Numbered from the stretch's first letter, positions 1 to 11,829 are shown. The stretch is DNA of 64,000 nt from Stomoxys calcitrans (GCF_963082655.1 NC_081553.1:19000643-19064642); one strand, 5' to 3'. A program made the numbers and translations. Notes: generated from the sequence alone by a model not told the origin.

Positions 1-1247
1 GTTTTGAACCGATTTGAACTAAACTTGGAACAGGTGTTAGATGTTATAAATAGAACGCTTCGTACAAAAGTTCAGCCAAATCGGATAATAATTGCGCCCT
101 CTAGCGGGTCATCAAAGGCAGATCCGTGATTGGTTTATATGGGAGCTATATCAGGTAAACCGTGCAAAATTTCAGCAAAATTGCAAATTTTTTCGTGCAA
201 AACTTCAGCCAAATCGGATGATGATTGCGCCCTCTAGAGGCTGACGAAACTAAGATGCGAGTTCGGTTTATATGGGACCTATATCAAGTTATCAACCGAT
301 TAAAACCCTACTTGTTACAGTTGTTAGATGTTAAAACAAAACACTGCATGCAAAATTTCAGCCCAATCGTATAATAATTGCGCCCTCTAGCGGTTCAAGA
401 ATTCAAGATCCGAAATCGGTTTAAATGCGAGCTATATCAACTTATGAACCGATTTGGATTATGCTTGATGGTCAAATTAAAACACTTAAGGCAACATTTC
501 AGGCAAATCGGATAAAAATTGCGCCCTCTAGCAGGCTCAAGCAGTTAAGATCCGAGATCGTTTTATTCGAGAGCTATATCAGGTTACGAACCAATTTGGC
601 TCATACTTGAAACAGTTGTTGAAACTTTAAACAAAGTTTCTCTTTCAAAATTTCAATCAAACCAGATAAGAAAGGCGCCCTCTATAGGCTCAAGAAGTCA
701 AGATCCAGCATCGGTTTTTATGGCAGCTATATCAAAACACCGACCGATTTAGCCCATTTACAAACCCAACCCAACCCAAATCACACAGATAAGAAGTATA
801 CGTTCCGAATTTCAAGCGCCTAGCTTTATTCCTACGAAAGTCAGCTTGCTTTCGCCTGACGAACGGACAGGGCTAAATCGACTTGGGATATCAAGACGAT
901 CAAGAACATATATATTGCGTTGCCCAAAAAGTAATTGCGGATTTATTAAAAGAAAGTAAATGCATTTTTAATAGAACTTAGAATGAACTTTAATCAAATA
1001 TACTTTTTTTACACTTTTTTTTCTAAAGCAAGCTAAAAGTAACAGCTGATAACTGACAGAAGAAGGAATGCAATTACAGAGTCACAAGCTGTGAAAAAAT
1101 TTGTCAACGCCGACTATATGAAAAATCCGCAATTACTTTTTGGGCAACCCAATACTATAAGTTTGGTCTCAGATCAATATTTTGATGAATTACCAATGGA
1201 ATGGCGATATTAGTATAACCCCAACCTATGGTGGAGGGTATAAAAAA
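1..1247 (-). mobile_element. HINE-like (mini-me/DINE-1 type) repeat, family A, cut by window edge
   Basis: About 153-bp units recur, each with a GCGCCCTCTAGAGGCTCAAG-like block followed by a 'gatcggtttatatgg.agctatatc' block. They end in a GACGGAC tract near 860, a core ending in TA repeats near 905, and the terminal 'ggtggagggtata' at 1230-1245. I call plus the orientation that starts with TATACCC and ends with the TTCGGCCGGGCCGAA hairpin, so this copy is minus. Its left part lies outside the window. A MITE interrupts the TA-repeat region at 915-1152. The family assignment rests on the known mini-me layout: GTCY tract, short conserved core, TA tract. Confidence 0.75.
915..1152. mobile_element. 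Tc1/mariner-type MITE, 238 bp, TA target duplication
   Basis: Terminal inverted repeats of about 27 bp begin TTGCGTTGCCCAAAAAG on the left and, read from the other strand, TTGGGTTGCCCAAAAAG on the right, continuing TAATTGCGGA on both sides. The element is flanked by TA at 913-914 and 1153-1154. The interior has no coding capacity. It splits the TA-repeat block of a HINE-like element. A relative in inverted orientation lies at 19333-19563. TA duplication and inverted repeats point to mobilisation by a Tc1/mariner transposase; the autonomous partner is not in the window. Confidence 0.85.
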
Positions 1248-1597
1248 CTATCAATAGCCGTGCCTTGAATAACCAACATGATGGATAGCCAACGAATCTG
1301 CCATCTAGCACTCGGGTAGACAACAAATCACGAGATCTATTTATTAGGTAGCTACTTCAGAATATAGACCTATTTGGACCGTGCTGGTCACATGCGTTGG
1401 AAGTCACAACAAAACGCTCCGTGCAAAATTTCAGCTAAATCTAAAAACAATTGCAGCAATCAAGGGTTCAAGATACCAATCGGCAGATAGTCTTGTACAG
1501 GAGTTATACAGCTTGTATACCGATTTGGACCTTACTGGACACTGGTGTTGGGAATCTTGAAAAATCCTCCGTGCAAAATTTTAACCAAATCAGTTTC
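1248..1597 (-). mobile_element. Old degenerate HINE-like copy, left part
   Basis: Diverged units with 'cgtgcaaaatttcag.taaat' and 'agctatat' blocks can be followed to about 1597, where a younger element starts. The same degenerate repeat resumes at 2649 with 'ggcctcttaaggctcaggga' and 'ataggtttatatg' blocks, so the younger copy was inserted into it. Confidence 0.55.
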
Positions 1598-2648
1598 AAC
1601 AAGTAAAAGCGTGCTAAGTTCGGCCGGGCCGAATCTTGTATACCCTCCACCATGGATCGCATTTGTCGAGTTCTTTTCCCGGCATCTCTTCTTAGGCAAA
1701 AAAAAAGGATATAAGAAAAGATTTGTTCTGCTATTAGAGCGATATTAAGATATGGTCCGGTTTGGACCACAATTAAATTATATTTATGTTGGAGACCTGT
1801 GTAAAATGTCAGCCAATTCGAATAAGAATTGCGCCATTTGGGGGCTCAAGAAGTAAAAAAAAAAGATCGATTTATATGGGAGCTGTATCGGGCTATAGAC
1901 CGATTCAAACCATAATAAACACGTATGTTAATGGTCTTGAGAGAATCCGTCGTACAAAATTTCAGGCAAATCGGATAATAATTGCGACCTCTAGAGGCTC
2001 AAGAAGTCAAGTCCCCAGATCTGTTTATATGACAGCTATATCAGGTTATGAACCGATATGAACCATATTTGGTACAGTTGTTGGATATCATAACAAAATA
2101 CTACGTGCCAAAACTCATTCAAATTGGATAAGAATTGCGCCCTCTAGAGGCTCAAGAAGTCAAGACCCAAGATCGGTTTATATGACAGCTATATAAGGTT
2201 ATGGACCGATTTGAACCATACTTGGCACAGTTGTTGGATATCATAACAAAACACGTCGTGCAAAATTTCATTCCAATCGGGTAGGATTTGCACACTCTAG
2301 AGGCTCAAGAAGTCAAGACCCAAGATCGGTTTATATGGCAGCTATATCAAAACATGGACCGATATGGCCCATTTACAATACCAACCGACCTACATTAATA
2401 AGAAGTATTTCTGCAAAATTTCAAGCGGCTAGCTTCACTCCTTCGGAAGTTAGCGTGCTTTCGACAGACAGACGGACGGACGGACAGACGGACGGACGGA
2501 CAGACGGACGGACATGGCTAGATCGACATAAAATTTCACGACGATCAAGAATATATATACTTTATAGGGTCTCAGACGAATATTTCGAGTAGTTACAATC
2601 AGAATGACGAAATTAGTATACCCCCCATCTTATGATGGAGGGTATAAA
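1598..2648 (-). mobile_element. Complete HINE-like element, family A, nested
   Basis: It begins on the plus strand with AAGTAAAAGCGTGCTAAG and the hairpin TTCGGCCGGGCCGAA (1620-1634), then 'tataccctccaccatgg'. It passes through about four 153-bp units, a pure (GACG/GACA) tract at 2465-2512, the core, a TA tract at 2551-2560, and ends 'gatggagggtataaaaa'. Both ends are present, so this 1.05-kb copy shows the full structure of the family: subterminal inverted repeat TATACCCTCCACC, internal tandem units and a hairpin near one end. It is inserted in an older copy of the same superfamily. Confidence 0.8.
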
Positions 2649-2900
2649 AATTACGGCCTCTTAAGGCTCAGGGAATTCAAATAAGGAGATAGGTTTATAT
2701 GTGTGTGAGTGTTAGGAGTCCTTGCCAAACCCTCCGTGCAAAATGTAACCCAAATCAGATAAATATGGCGGCCTGTGAAGACTCAGGCAATTCAAATAAG
2801 GAGATAGGTTTATATGTCCGCTATACCCGATACTGAACCGATATGGCCCTTTTTCAACCCCAATGACCCGTATCAATGAGAAGTATCTGTGCAAAATTTA
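2649..2900 (-). mobile_element. Old degenerate HINE-like copy, right part
   Basis: Two decayed units with 'aattcaaataaggagatagg' and 'cctccgtgcaaaatgtaacc' blocks continue the repeat that stops at 1597. They lack a recognisable terminus. Confidence 0.5.
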
Positions 2901-4295
2901 AAACCAACACCAGTTTTAGATGCCATTGTTTTACTTTTTGTCATTGCGTGACCACTGTGTCCTTTTTGTTTGGTTGGCCCTAAGTAGTAAACAATTTTAG
3001 GTTGTAAACATTATAAAAGATTTACTGGCTATTCCAATTTAAGGATTTTATGGTAATATTTTGTACATTTTCAAAAACAAATATACACTGTGTGTGTGTG
3101 TTGATATGCCTTGCCATATCTTTGAAAAAGTGCGTAAGTGTGTGTTTGGCATTTCTGTGTATGCGAGTGCGTTGGCTTGTGTTAATGTTAACAAGCATTA
3201 AATGATGTTTATGTACCAAGAAACACATGAATATATGCACGAATTTCAAACAAAGCAGTAGCAATAGTGCCACGCACAAACACACGCACACACACACACA
3301 CTGTCGAATACATAACAAACGCATTTACACAATACAAGGGCAATAATGGCCATGTCTAATGGTCGGGTGTTTAAAGGCTACCAAAAGTGAGAAAGGATAC
3401 AAACGGTCGACTGATTTTGACTCTTTAAAAATCACTAAAGGACATTTGATAAATCCAATGGAAATATTTTAACAATTTAAGCATGTCCATACAAAGTATG
3501 TAGGATATAGGCAAATTAGTCTGTTGTAGAAATGCTAGTACAAGCATAAATTTTACTTCCTGTGTTGCTTGTGCTCAACTGCTGCTTGACAATGGACCCC
3601 AGCAATACAAATGACTTCAACTGTTTTACATCACCTTACAGGCTTTGAACTCCATGACGATGCCCTAGGCTAACAAAGGTTATTGTCAATTAACTATTTT
3701 TCTTTCTTAGAGCCATGTGCCTAGTTGGGTTAGGGTAGGGCATGTGGTGGCGATGAGAGAGTTTGTAATGAGCATAAAAGACTGACATCAAAAGCCTTTT
3801 TACCGCACACAATGCAAATTTAATAATGGAAAATTATTATTACATGTTGTTGGTTCGTTCTCTTTTTCCATCGTTCGTTGGTTCGTTTAATTAAAAACTC
3901 GACTAATTGTACCGGGACTAGGCGAACAACAAAAGGAAATGCCACCAAAGGAACTTTAAATGTAAATGACATTCGACTTTCATTCATTCGTTTATTCATT
4001 CCTACGTTTATTTGTTCCTAGCTGCCTTAGTTGGTTAGTTGACGTTGTGCTGTGACGTCTGTTCTTTCGTTCATTCAACGCCATATAACCTTGGCCGACG
4101 TCATAGTCAGACATGGCGACGTCTGCCATCTGTATTGTTGCTGTGGCAAAACTTTGCTCCTCAAACAATACCTCAACAAGTGCAGCGCCAAGAAGTTTAC
4201 ACTGCGACGGCGTTGATGGTGAACAGTGTTGAGCGTTAAAGCAGAAAAACCAGCAAACGACAAGAGATATTATTTTAACTGGCACTACATTTTTA
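2901..4295. other. Gene-free stretch with short AC/GT microsatellites
   Basis: No reading frame here resembles a protein family. Short GT/AC dinucleotide runs occur near 3087-3100 and 3275-3303. A minus-strand frame at 3992-4285 starts with a hydrophobic, signal-like stretch but has no recognisable domain, and an overlapping plus-strand frame is equally open, so it is not called a gene. Confidence 0.6.
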
Positions 4296-4316
4296 CCAGG
4301 TGCTATATAAGAAAGT

Positions 4317-4595
4317 CACCGTAGCGCAGAGGTTAGCATGCCCGCCTAAGACGCTGAACGCCTTGGTTCGAATCCTGGTGAAACCATCAGAAAAAAATTT
4401 CAGCGGTGGTTTTCCATGCCATGTAAAAACTTGTCCCCAAAGAGGTGTCGGACTGCGACACGCCGTTTCGACTCGGCTATAAAAAGGAGAGCCCATGACA
4501 TTGAACTTCAACTTGAATCGGACTGCACATAATGATATGGGAGAAGTTAGTCCCTGTTTCTTAGTGTAATGTTCATGGGCAAAATTTGCATTTTT
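4317..4595 (+). mobile_element. tRNA-derived SINE inside a minisatellite
   Basis: The head resembles a tRNA promoter: A box TAGCGCAGAGG at 4322-4332 and B box GGTTCGAATCC at 4365-4375. A shared body follows ('ccatcagaaaaaaa', 'ccaaagaggtgtcg', 'ggctataaaaaggag') and the tail is 'tgttcatgggcaaaatttg'. Seven related copies or fragments are in the window, counting the two duplicated pairs separately adds two. Pieces of the 18-bp GGTAC minisatellite lie on both sides ('accaggtgctatataag' before, 'aggtacctggtattttat' after), so the SINE landed in that array. Confidence 0.85.
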
Positions 4596-4596
4596 A

Positions 4597-5470
4597 AATA
4601 GGTACCTGGTATTTTATGTGTAATAGGTGCTATATTAGTACCTGGTACTATATGAGTTCATGGTACTATATACGTAACTAGCACTACATAAGTACCTGGT
4701 GCTATATAAGTACCTGGTACTGTATGAGTACCTTGTATTATATAAGTAACTAGTACAATATAGGTACCTTGTACTATGTCAGTACTTGGTATTATATAAG
4801 TACCTGGTACTCAATAAGTACCTGGTACGTAATAAGTACCTGTTACTTTTTAAGTGCCTGGAACTTTCTAATAACCTGGTTGTATATAATTATCTGGTAC
4901 TCTACCTGTTACTATAAAAATACCTTGTAATATATAAGTAGCTGGTTCTACAGAAGTACCTGGTTCTATAGAAGTACCTGGTACGATGGGAGTATCTGGT
5001 ACGATAGAAGTACTTGGTACGGTAGGAGTACCTGGCACGATAGAAGTATCTGGTACGATAGAAGTACCTGGTACGATAGAAGTACCTGGTACGATAGAAG
5101 TATCTGGTACGATAGAAGTACCTGGTACGATAGAAGTACCTGGTACGATAGAAGTACCTGGTGCGATAGAAGTACCTGGTACGATAGAAGTACCTTGTAC
5201 CATAGAAGTACCTGGTACCATAGAAGTACCTGGTACCATAGAAGTACCTGGTACCATAGAAGTACCTGGTACCATAGAAGTACCTGGTACCATAGAAGTA
5301 CCTGGTACCATAGAAGTACCTGGTACTATAGAAATACCTGGTACTAAAGAAGTACCTAATACTATAGAAGCACCCACTACCATAGAAGTACCTGGTATTA
5401 TAGAAAAACGTGGTACTACCTAAGTACCCGGTATTATATAAGTACTTGGCACTGTTTAAGTAACTGATTC
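4597..5470. repeat. 18-bp minisatellite, GTACCTGGTACGATAGAA unit
   Basis: About 48 units of 18 bp, most regular between 4970 and 5400 and increasingly diverged toward both edges. Because 18 is a multiple of three and the unit lacks stops, long frames are open on both strands: plus 4986-5423 (hexapeptide EVPGTI) and minus 4868-5383 (TSMVPG). The unit carries a GGTACC-type palindrome. I treat the frames as by-products of the repeat, not as genes. Confidence 0.9.
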
Positions 5471-5499
5471 CATGTCATAGAATCAGGGATGCTATTCAT

Positions 5500-6085
5500 A
5501 AATTTATAACTACCAGGTAGTTTATAACTTCCGGGTAGTTTATAACTTCCGGGTAGTTTATAACTATCGGGTAGTTTTTAACCAGCTGGTTGGTTACCAC
5601 TACCGGGTAGTTTATAACTACCGGGTAGTTCATAACTACCGGGTAGTTCATAACTACCGGGTAGTTCATAACTACAGGGTAGTTTATAACTAACGGTTAG
5701 TTTATAACTGCCGGGTAGTTTACAACTACCGGGTAGTTTACAACTACCGGGTAGTTTACAACTACCAGGTAGTTTACAACTACCAGGTAGTTTACAACTA
5801 CCAGGTAGTTTATAACTACCTGGTTGTTTGAAAATACCTGGTAGTTCATAACTACCGGGTAGTTCATAACTACCGGGTAGTTTACCACTGCCGGGTAGTT
5901 TACAACTACTGGGTAGTTTACAACTACCGGGTTGTTTAAAAATACCTGGTAGTTTATAACTACCTGGTATTTATAACTACCGGGTAGTTTATAACTACCA
6001 AGTAGTTTATGTACCAAGTAGTTTATAACTACCGAGTAGTTTATAACTATCTGATAGTTTATAACTGTCAGGTAGTTTATAACGG
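5500..6085. repeat. 18-bp hairpin minisatellite, GGTAGTTTATAACTACC unit
   Basis: About 32 units of 18 bp. The consensus GGTAGTT-TAT-AACTACC is a perfect 7-bp inverted repeat around a 3-base centre, so every unit can fold on itself. A 106-codon minus-strand frame (5697-6017) is a consequence of the periodicity. Occasional variant units ('ctggttgtttgaaaatac') occur twice, suggesting local higher-order copying. Confidence 0.9.
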
Positions 6086-6099
6086 ATAGAGCTCAGCCC

Positions 6100-7290
6100 T
6101 ACATTCTACTTCCGGGGTCAACAGGTGGAGAATGGCTGAACGGCCTTCAGATATGAAGGTTAGTTACAAAGAATAAGCGGCCCCGACCAAGAGCAGCAGG
6201 GTCGCTAGAAGGGGTCCTACAACATGAATAGAAGTTGCACCCACATTCATTGGAACCAAAATTCAAGAGCGTCTTTTGAGTCAGACGCTCCTGGATTTTG
6301 TTTGGGCGGCTTCCTGAAGTCAGAGTCTGAAGTAGCGCCTATATCAAAGATCCTGGCGGCTAGGCGAAAAATGCAACGGCTGGGATCACAAAAAAAAAGG
6401 AAATGGAAAAGTCTTAAGAGGAAAATTTTGTAACGGTGCAGGGACTAATAACCCCTGTACTGGCGGCAGAGCGTAGTGCGCAAGCTGGCTACCCGTTGAC
6501 CTCATTCAATGACTGCAATGTTACCCCGGATTCAGGTATGGCTGGGATAACAGCTAATGCTACAAGTTTGGGAAAATAAGCAGCAACAAGACCCCCGGAC
6601 ATAAAGACAACGAAGAAAATTATGCATTTGCAGCATTGGGAAACCAAATCGCCGAACTGATGGATTACTTAAAGTGCAGAAACAACGTGCACCACGCAAT
6701 CAAGCAATAAATGAGGATAATCAGTTTAACCTACAACAAGGTCCGTGACCATGGGTATGAGAAATGCTCTGGAAAAAACGTGGAACAAATTGAAAAAAGC
6801 CACACAGATATCGCCAAAGTTTGGCCATCAAAACGGGAGCCTAAACGAAACCTTGATGATGCGACCCACCCAAACACAACTCTGTCCTCAAAAAGGCATA
6901 AATCAGACAAGGTCAGGGGAGTGGTGTCCTCAGCAGAGCCCCCAATGGAGCAACAATCAACCAGCGAACCCCACAAAGACAAAGGAGGTTGGAAAACCGT
7001 CGAGAAGAAAAGGAAAGTTAGACCCCGAAAACATAAACCATACACAATGGATATACCTTCCAAGGAGGGGACTTCATCCAAGGAGGGGACCGACTTCACC
7101 AAGAAAATCAGGTTCGAGGTCAACAAGGTACGAAGGAACCAAAAGGGTGATCTTCTGGAGCTTAAAAATTCCATTTCAGAACATTGCCGAGAAGTTCAAC
7201 GATAAGATTGAACAATGCCTTGGTGGTCAAGTCGAAATTAAGACCCACAATCAGGAGGTTGTCATAAAGTGCAGAGATATGGATGCCGGT
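6100..7290 (+). pseudogene. Decayed LINE ORF1 (gag-like) remnant
   Basis: Two overlapping plus frames (6711-7205 and 6745-7428) and the sequence just upstream encode pieces typical of the ORF1 protein of I/R1-group non-LTR retrotransposons. These are a helical stretch around 6629-6710 ('ALGNQIAELMDYLKCRNN'), a charged middle with a GGWKTVEKKRKVRPRK segment, and a C-terminal part with 'NKVRRNQKGDLLELK'. Stops and frame changes break it, including a TAA just before 6711. In the family this protein binds the element RNA; this copy cannot make it. It stops where a 21-bp minisatellite begins. The clade call is by general resemblance only. Confidence 0.55.
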
Positions 7291-7665
7291 AGATACGGGT
7301 ACCGGTTATTACAAACCAGATACTATAAAATGAGTAGCGGATACTTTTTAACAAGTTCCAGATACTTTATAACAAGTACCGGTGATGTTATAAAGAGTGT
7401 CGGGTACTTCATATCAAGTACCGGCTAATTTTTAACGAATTCCGGGTACCTTACAAACACGAGTTCCGGGTACTTTATATAAAGTACCGGGTATTTTATA
7501 ACAAGTACTGGGTACTTTATAACAAGTACTGGGTACTTTATAACTAGTACTGGGTACTTAATAACAAGTACTGGGTACTTTATAACAAGTACTGGGTACT
7601 TTATAACAAGTACTGGGTACTTTATAACAAGTACCGGGTACTATATAGTACCAGATATCGGATAC
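7290..7665. repeat. 21-bp minisatellite, GTACTGGGTACTTTATAACAA unit
   Basis: About 17 units, regular from 7480 to 7640 and diverged upstream, where 'accggttattacaaaccaga' marks the first traces. The unit contains the near-palindrome GTACTGGGTAC and shares the GGTAC and TTTATAAC words with the two 18-bp arrays at 4.6-6.1 kb, which suggests a common origin. Confidence 0.85.
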
Positions 7666-7852
7666 TTTTCGAAACCATACGTACGACAATACAAATTTTT
7701 CCAAAAGTGTTTCTCGGTAGTGGATATAACGTACTCCTTGGGAGAAGAGAATGTTTTATTAACTGAAAGCAAATCATTTAGGTGTTAACCTGGACAGCAA
7801 ATTGATGTTCACATCCAATTCTTGCCCAGAGAGCGCAAGCGATAGGGTTAAT
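7666..7852 (+). other. Possible short LINE reverse-transcriptase remnant
   Basis: One frame near 7775-7840 reads 'LGVNLDSKLMFTSN', like the conserved YLGVxLDxxLxF motif that follows the catalytic core in LINE reverse transcriptases. The stretch is too short for certainty. It may belong to the same old element as the ORF1 remnant at 6.1-7.3 kb. Confidence 0.3.
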
Positions 7853-9350
7853 TTTTTTTATTCCCTCCACCATAAGATGGGGGTATACTAATTTCGTCAT
7901 TCTGTTCGTAACTCCTCGAAGTATTCGTCTAAGACCCCATATAGAATATATACAATATTCTTGATCGACAACTCATTTCAAGTCGATCTAGCCATGTCCG
8001 TACGTCCGTCCGTCTGTCTATCTGTCGAAAGCACGCTAACTTTCTAAGGAGCAAAACTAGCCGCTTGAAATTTTGCACAACTACTTCATATCAGTGTAGG
8101 TAGGTAGGTGCCATATAAACCGATCTTGGATCTTGATTTCTTGAGCCTCTACAGTGCGCAATTCTTCTACGATTTGCCTGAAATTTGGCATAACGTGTTT
8201 CGGTATGACTTCCAACAACTGTACTAAATATGGTTCAAATCGGTCCATAACCTGACATAGCTGTCATATAAACCGATCTGGGATATTGATTTCTTGGGCC
8301 TCTAGAGGGCCAAATTTGGCTGAAATTTTGAACAACGGCTTCTCCCATTACCTCCAACATACGTGTCAAATGCGGTCAAAATCGGTCTATAGCATGATAC
8401 AGCCGAAATTTTGCATAAAGTGTTTCGCTATAACTTCCAACAACTGTGCGAAGTATGGTCCAAATCGATCAATAACCTGATATAGCTACCATATAAATCG
8501 AACTTGAATTTTGAATTCTTGAGCCTCTAGAGGGCGTAATTATTAACCGATTTAGCTGAAATTTTGCATGAGGTGTTATGACTTCCAATATCTGTGCCAT
8601 ACATGGTTTATATCGGTCCATAACCTGATATAGCTGCCATATAAACCGATCATGAATCTTGACTTCTTGAGCCTCTAGAGGGCGCAATTCTTAACTGATT
8701 TGAATGAATTTTGGCACGTAGTATTTTGTTATGATATCCACCAACTGTACCAAGTATGGTTCAATTTGGTTCAAAACCTGATATAGCTGTCATATAAACC
8801 GATCTAGGATCTTGACTTCTTGAGCCTCCAGAGGACGTAATTATTAACCGATTTAGCTGCAATTTTGAATGAGCTGTTTTGTTATGACTTCCAATATCTG
8901 TGCCACACATGGTTTATATCGGTCCATAACCTCATATAGCTGCCATATAAACCGATTTGGGATCCAGACTTCTTGAGCCTCTAGAGGTAGCATTTATTAT
9001 CCGATTTGCATGAAATTTTGTATGACTGATCCTCTCATGACCATCAATATGCGTGTTTATTATGGTCTGAATCGGCCTATAGCCTGATACAGCTCCTATA
9101 TAAATCGATCTCTCTATTTTATTTCTTGAGCCCCCAAAGGGCGTAATTCTTATTTGAATTGATAGACATTTTACATAGGTTTCCGACATATTATTTAGTT
9201 GTGGTCAGAACCGGACCATATCTTGATATCGCTCTAATAGCATAGCAAAACTTTTCTTTTATCCTTTGTTTGCCTAAGAAAAGATGGCGATCCATGGTGG
9301 AGGGTATATAAGATTCGGCACGGCCGAACTTAGCAAGCTTTTACTTGATT
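7853..9350 (+). mobile_element. Complete HINE-like element, family A
   Basis: Starts with a T-rich run and 'ccctccaccataagatgg', then TA-rich core, a GTCC/GTCT tract at 8000-8030, about seven units with 'gagcctctagagggcgcaat', and ends 'ccatggtggagggtatataa', hairpin TTCGGCACGGCCGAA and 'gcaagcttttacttg'. Both ends are preserved. Confidence 0.8.
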
Positions 9351-10523
9351 TTTTTTTTTGAAACTTTAATTTCACTCGTTTTTTGAATGACGAACACTGT
9401 GGAGTTAGAATGAGGCACCATTGACAAAGTCTAGTTGTAACAGCAGCTGTTGGCTAGCTGCGAGCTTACTACAAATGCGTAATCTGATGCCCTTGGCTAA
9501 AACGTCACAAAGGCAAATGTGGCAGCGGGGGCATATGCAGGAACCGGGGCAGAAGCAGAGGCAGCGACAACAACATCTTCCCTAGGCCAGACGGTGAAGT
9601 ACTCAGACGACTGGACAGACAGACTGATTATAACTAAACAACGAGCGTTGTTTGGCCCCAAGGCAAGGTGGCGCTAATGGGATGGACGCCTTGCCGTTCT
9701 ACACCCCTCTTAGATGCATATGCAACTGCCAGTATTTGTGCAATGCATTGCGAGCACACAAATAGTCCCCCACTCCCTCATAGACTCTCATATACATTCA
9801 TAATCCTTGGTTTACATTTCAATGGTGTTGGCGTTGTAGACGTCTAGCGTGGTGGTGGTGGATGATTTTTAAAGGACACCAGCATTTGTAGGAGCCAGCA
9901 ACTTTTGCCAGTTGCATTTCAAATTCACTCCCAGCCTTATCCTTTGGCAATTGCATTGCACTTGGCGGCTTGGTGCAACCACACACCAATACTTGCAAAC
10001 AAACACGCACGTGGCACTTTGGAATCAAAAACTGGCAAGGGTAAAATAATGTTGGGCCTAGGCAATCCTTTTGCTGTTGTCCTCCTCGGCAAAGATGTGA
10101 ATGTCTTTGTTTTGCTTAATGAAATCCTTAGCGTTTGTTGTTGTTTCATTTTAATGCTGCCAGTGCTGCTGTTATGCTCCACGAATTTGCATGGCATCAT
10201 CAGCTAAACACACGCTTGCTGTCGACATCTTGCGGCCTTTTCGCCATGATACCATGATAACTGCAGCATGTGCATTTGTTACTCTGTTGTTGCTGTATGT
10301 TGTCTATGTGGTTTGGTGTAGCCATTCATTCATTCATTTACAGTCAGACATTGGTATGACAACACGCCTCAAGCCAAACTCGAAATCTCTATCAAAGGTA
10401 GCGCCTGATTTGCTTCATGCTTTTTAGAGAAACTTCTCGCTTTGATCTGTTTTTTGTTTTGCCTTATAATGAGTTGTGATAGTTGTATTCATTATGGGGC
10501 TACTCAACAAATTATGACTTGTA
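9351..10523. other. Gene-free stretch
   Basis: Several overlapping frames on both strands (for example 9905-10207 plus and 9937-10200 minus) are open, but none resembles a protein family. The base composition is less AT-rich than the surrounding repeats. It may be an intron or intergenic DNA of the host. Confidence 0.5.
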
Positions 10524-10840
10524 GGCCACTGTAGTGCAGAGGTTAACATGTCCGCCTATGACTGGGTTGGAATCCTGATGGGTTTTCTGATGGTCTCCAT
10601 CAGAAAAAAAATTTTCAGCAGTGGTTTTTCCCTCCCAATGTTGGCAACATTGGTGAGGTACTACGTCATGTAAAACTTCTCTCCAAAGAGGTATCGCTCT
10701 GCGGTACGCCGTTCAGACTCGGCTATAAAAAGGAGGCCCCTTATCATTGAGCTTAAACTTTAATCGGACTGCACTCATTGATATGTGAGAAGTTTGCCCC
10801 TGTTCCTTAGTGGAATGATCATGGGCAAAATTTTTTTTTT
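10524..10840 (+). mobile_element. tRNA-derived SINE
   Basis: Head 'ggccactgtagtgcagaggt' with a mutated A box and a decayed B box, followed by the shared body ('ccaaagaggtatcgctctgc', 'ggctataaaaaggaggcccc') and tail 'ggaatgatcatgggcaaaat' with a T run. It is immediately followed by a HINE-like copy that lacks its first end. Confidence 0.85.
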
Positions 10841-10844
10841 AAGG

Positions 10845-11740
10845 TTTTTTTCCTTCCGTCTGTCCGCCCGACTGTCTGTCTGTCGAAAGCACGCTAACCT
10901 TCGAAGGCGTAAATCTAGGTGCTTGAAATTTTGTATAAATACTTCATATTAGCGCTGGTCAGTTAGGATTGTAAATGGGCCAAATCGGTTCATGTTTTGG
11001 TATAGCTGCCACATAAACCGATAGCGGATCTGGACTTCTTGAGCCGCTAGAGGGCGCAATTATTATCCGATTTGGCTGAAATTTTGCACCAAGTGTTATA
11101 TTTTGCTTCCAACAACTTTGAAAGGTATGGTTCATAACCTGATATAGCTTCCACATAAACCGATCTCAGATCGTGAATTCTTGATCCTCTAGAGGGCGCA
11201 TATATCATCCGATTCTGCTGAAATTTTGCTTGAAGTGTTTTGATTTTCCCAAAAACAACTGTGCCATGTATGGTCTAAATCGGATCATAACCTGAGATAG
11301 CTACCATGTATACCGATTTCGGATATTGACTTCTTGAGCCGCTAGAGGGCCCAATTATTATCCGATTTGGCTGTAATTTTTCACTTAGTGTTTTATTTTG
11401 ACTTCCAACAACTTTGCCAAGTATGGTTCATAACCTGTTATAGCTCCCACATAAACCGATCTCAGATCGTGAATTCTTGAGCCTCTAGAGGGCGCTCATA
11501 TCATCCGATTCTTCTGAAATTTAGCTTGAAGTGTTTTGATTTGACCATCAGTAACTGTGCCAAGTGTGGTCTAAATCGGTTCATAACCTGAGATAGCTAC
11601 TATGTAAACCGATTTCGGATCTTGACTTCTTGAGCCGCCAGAGGGCGCAATTATTTTCCGATTTGGCTGAAATTTTGCATAAAGTGTTCTGTTCTAATTT
11701 TTAACAACTACGCCATATGACACCAAGAGGAAGTATTTGT
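10845..11740 (+). mobile_element. HINE-like element, family A, both ends missing
   Basis: Begins directly in the GTCY tract ('ccgtctgtccgcccgactgt'), so the TATACCC end, TA tract and core are missing. About five units follow with 'gagccgctagagggcgcaat' or 'gagcctctagagggcgcaat' blocks. No terminal hairpin is seen at the right side; it fades near 11740. Confidence 0.75.
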
Positions 11741-11829
11741 ACAACATTGGATTGTTGTGCGCCATATCCTTTCGATTCGTATTCTACTCAAAATTCTCTA
11801 TCATAATGAGCCAATAAATCTATTTGAGG

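Noticed and set aside
3992..4285. Minus-strand frame with a signal-like hydrophobic N-terminus
   Set aside because: No domain, overlapping plus-strand frames equally open, and no promoter or splice context that would support a gene.
4317..4390. tRNA gene at the SINE head (also at 10524, 22344, 38237, 44716 and 54051)
   Set aside because: A and B boxes are present, but the head continues into a shared 3' body with a common tail, as in a tRNA-derived SINE. I could not fold a proper acceptor stem.
5500..7665. CRISPR-like array
   Set aside because: Units abut without unique spacers, and the DNA is clearly eukaryotic.
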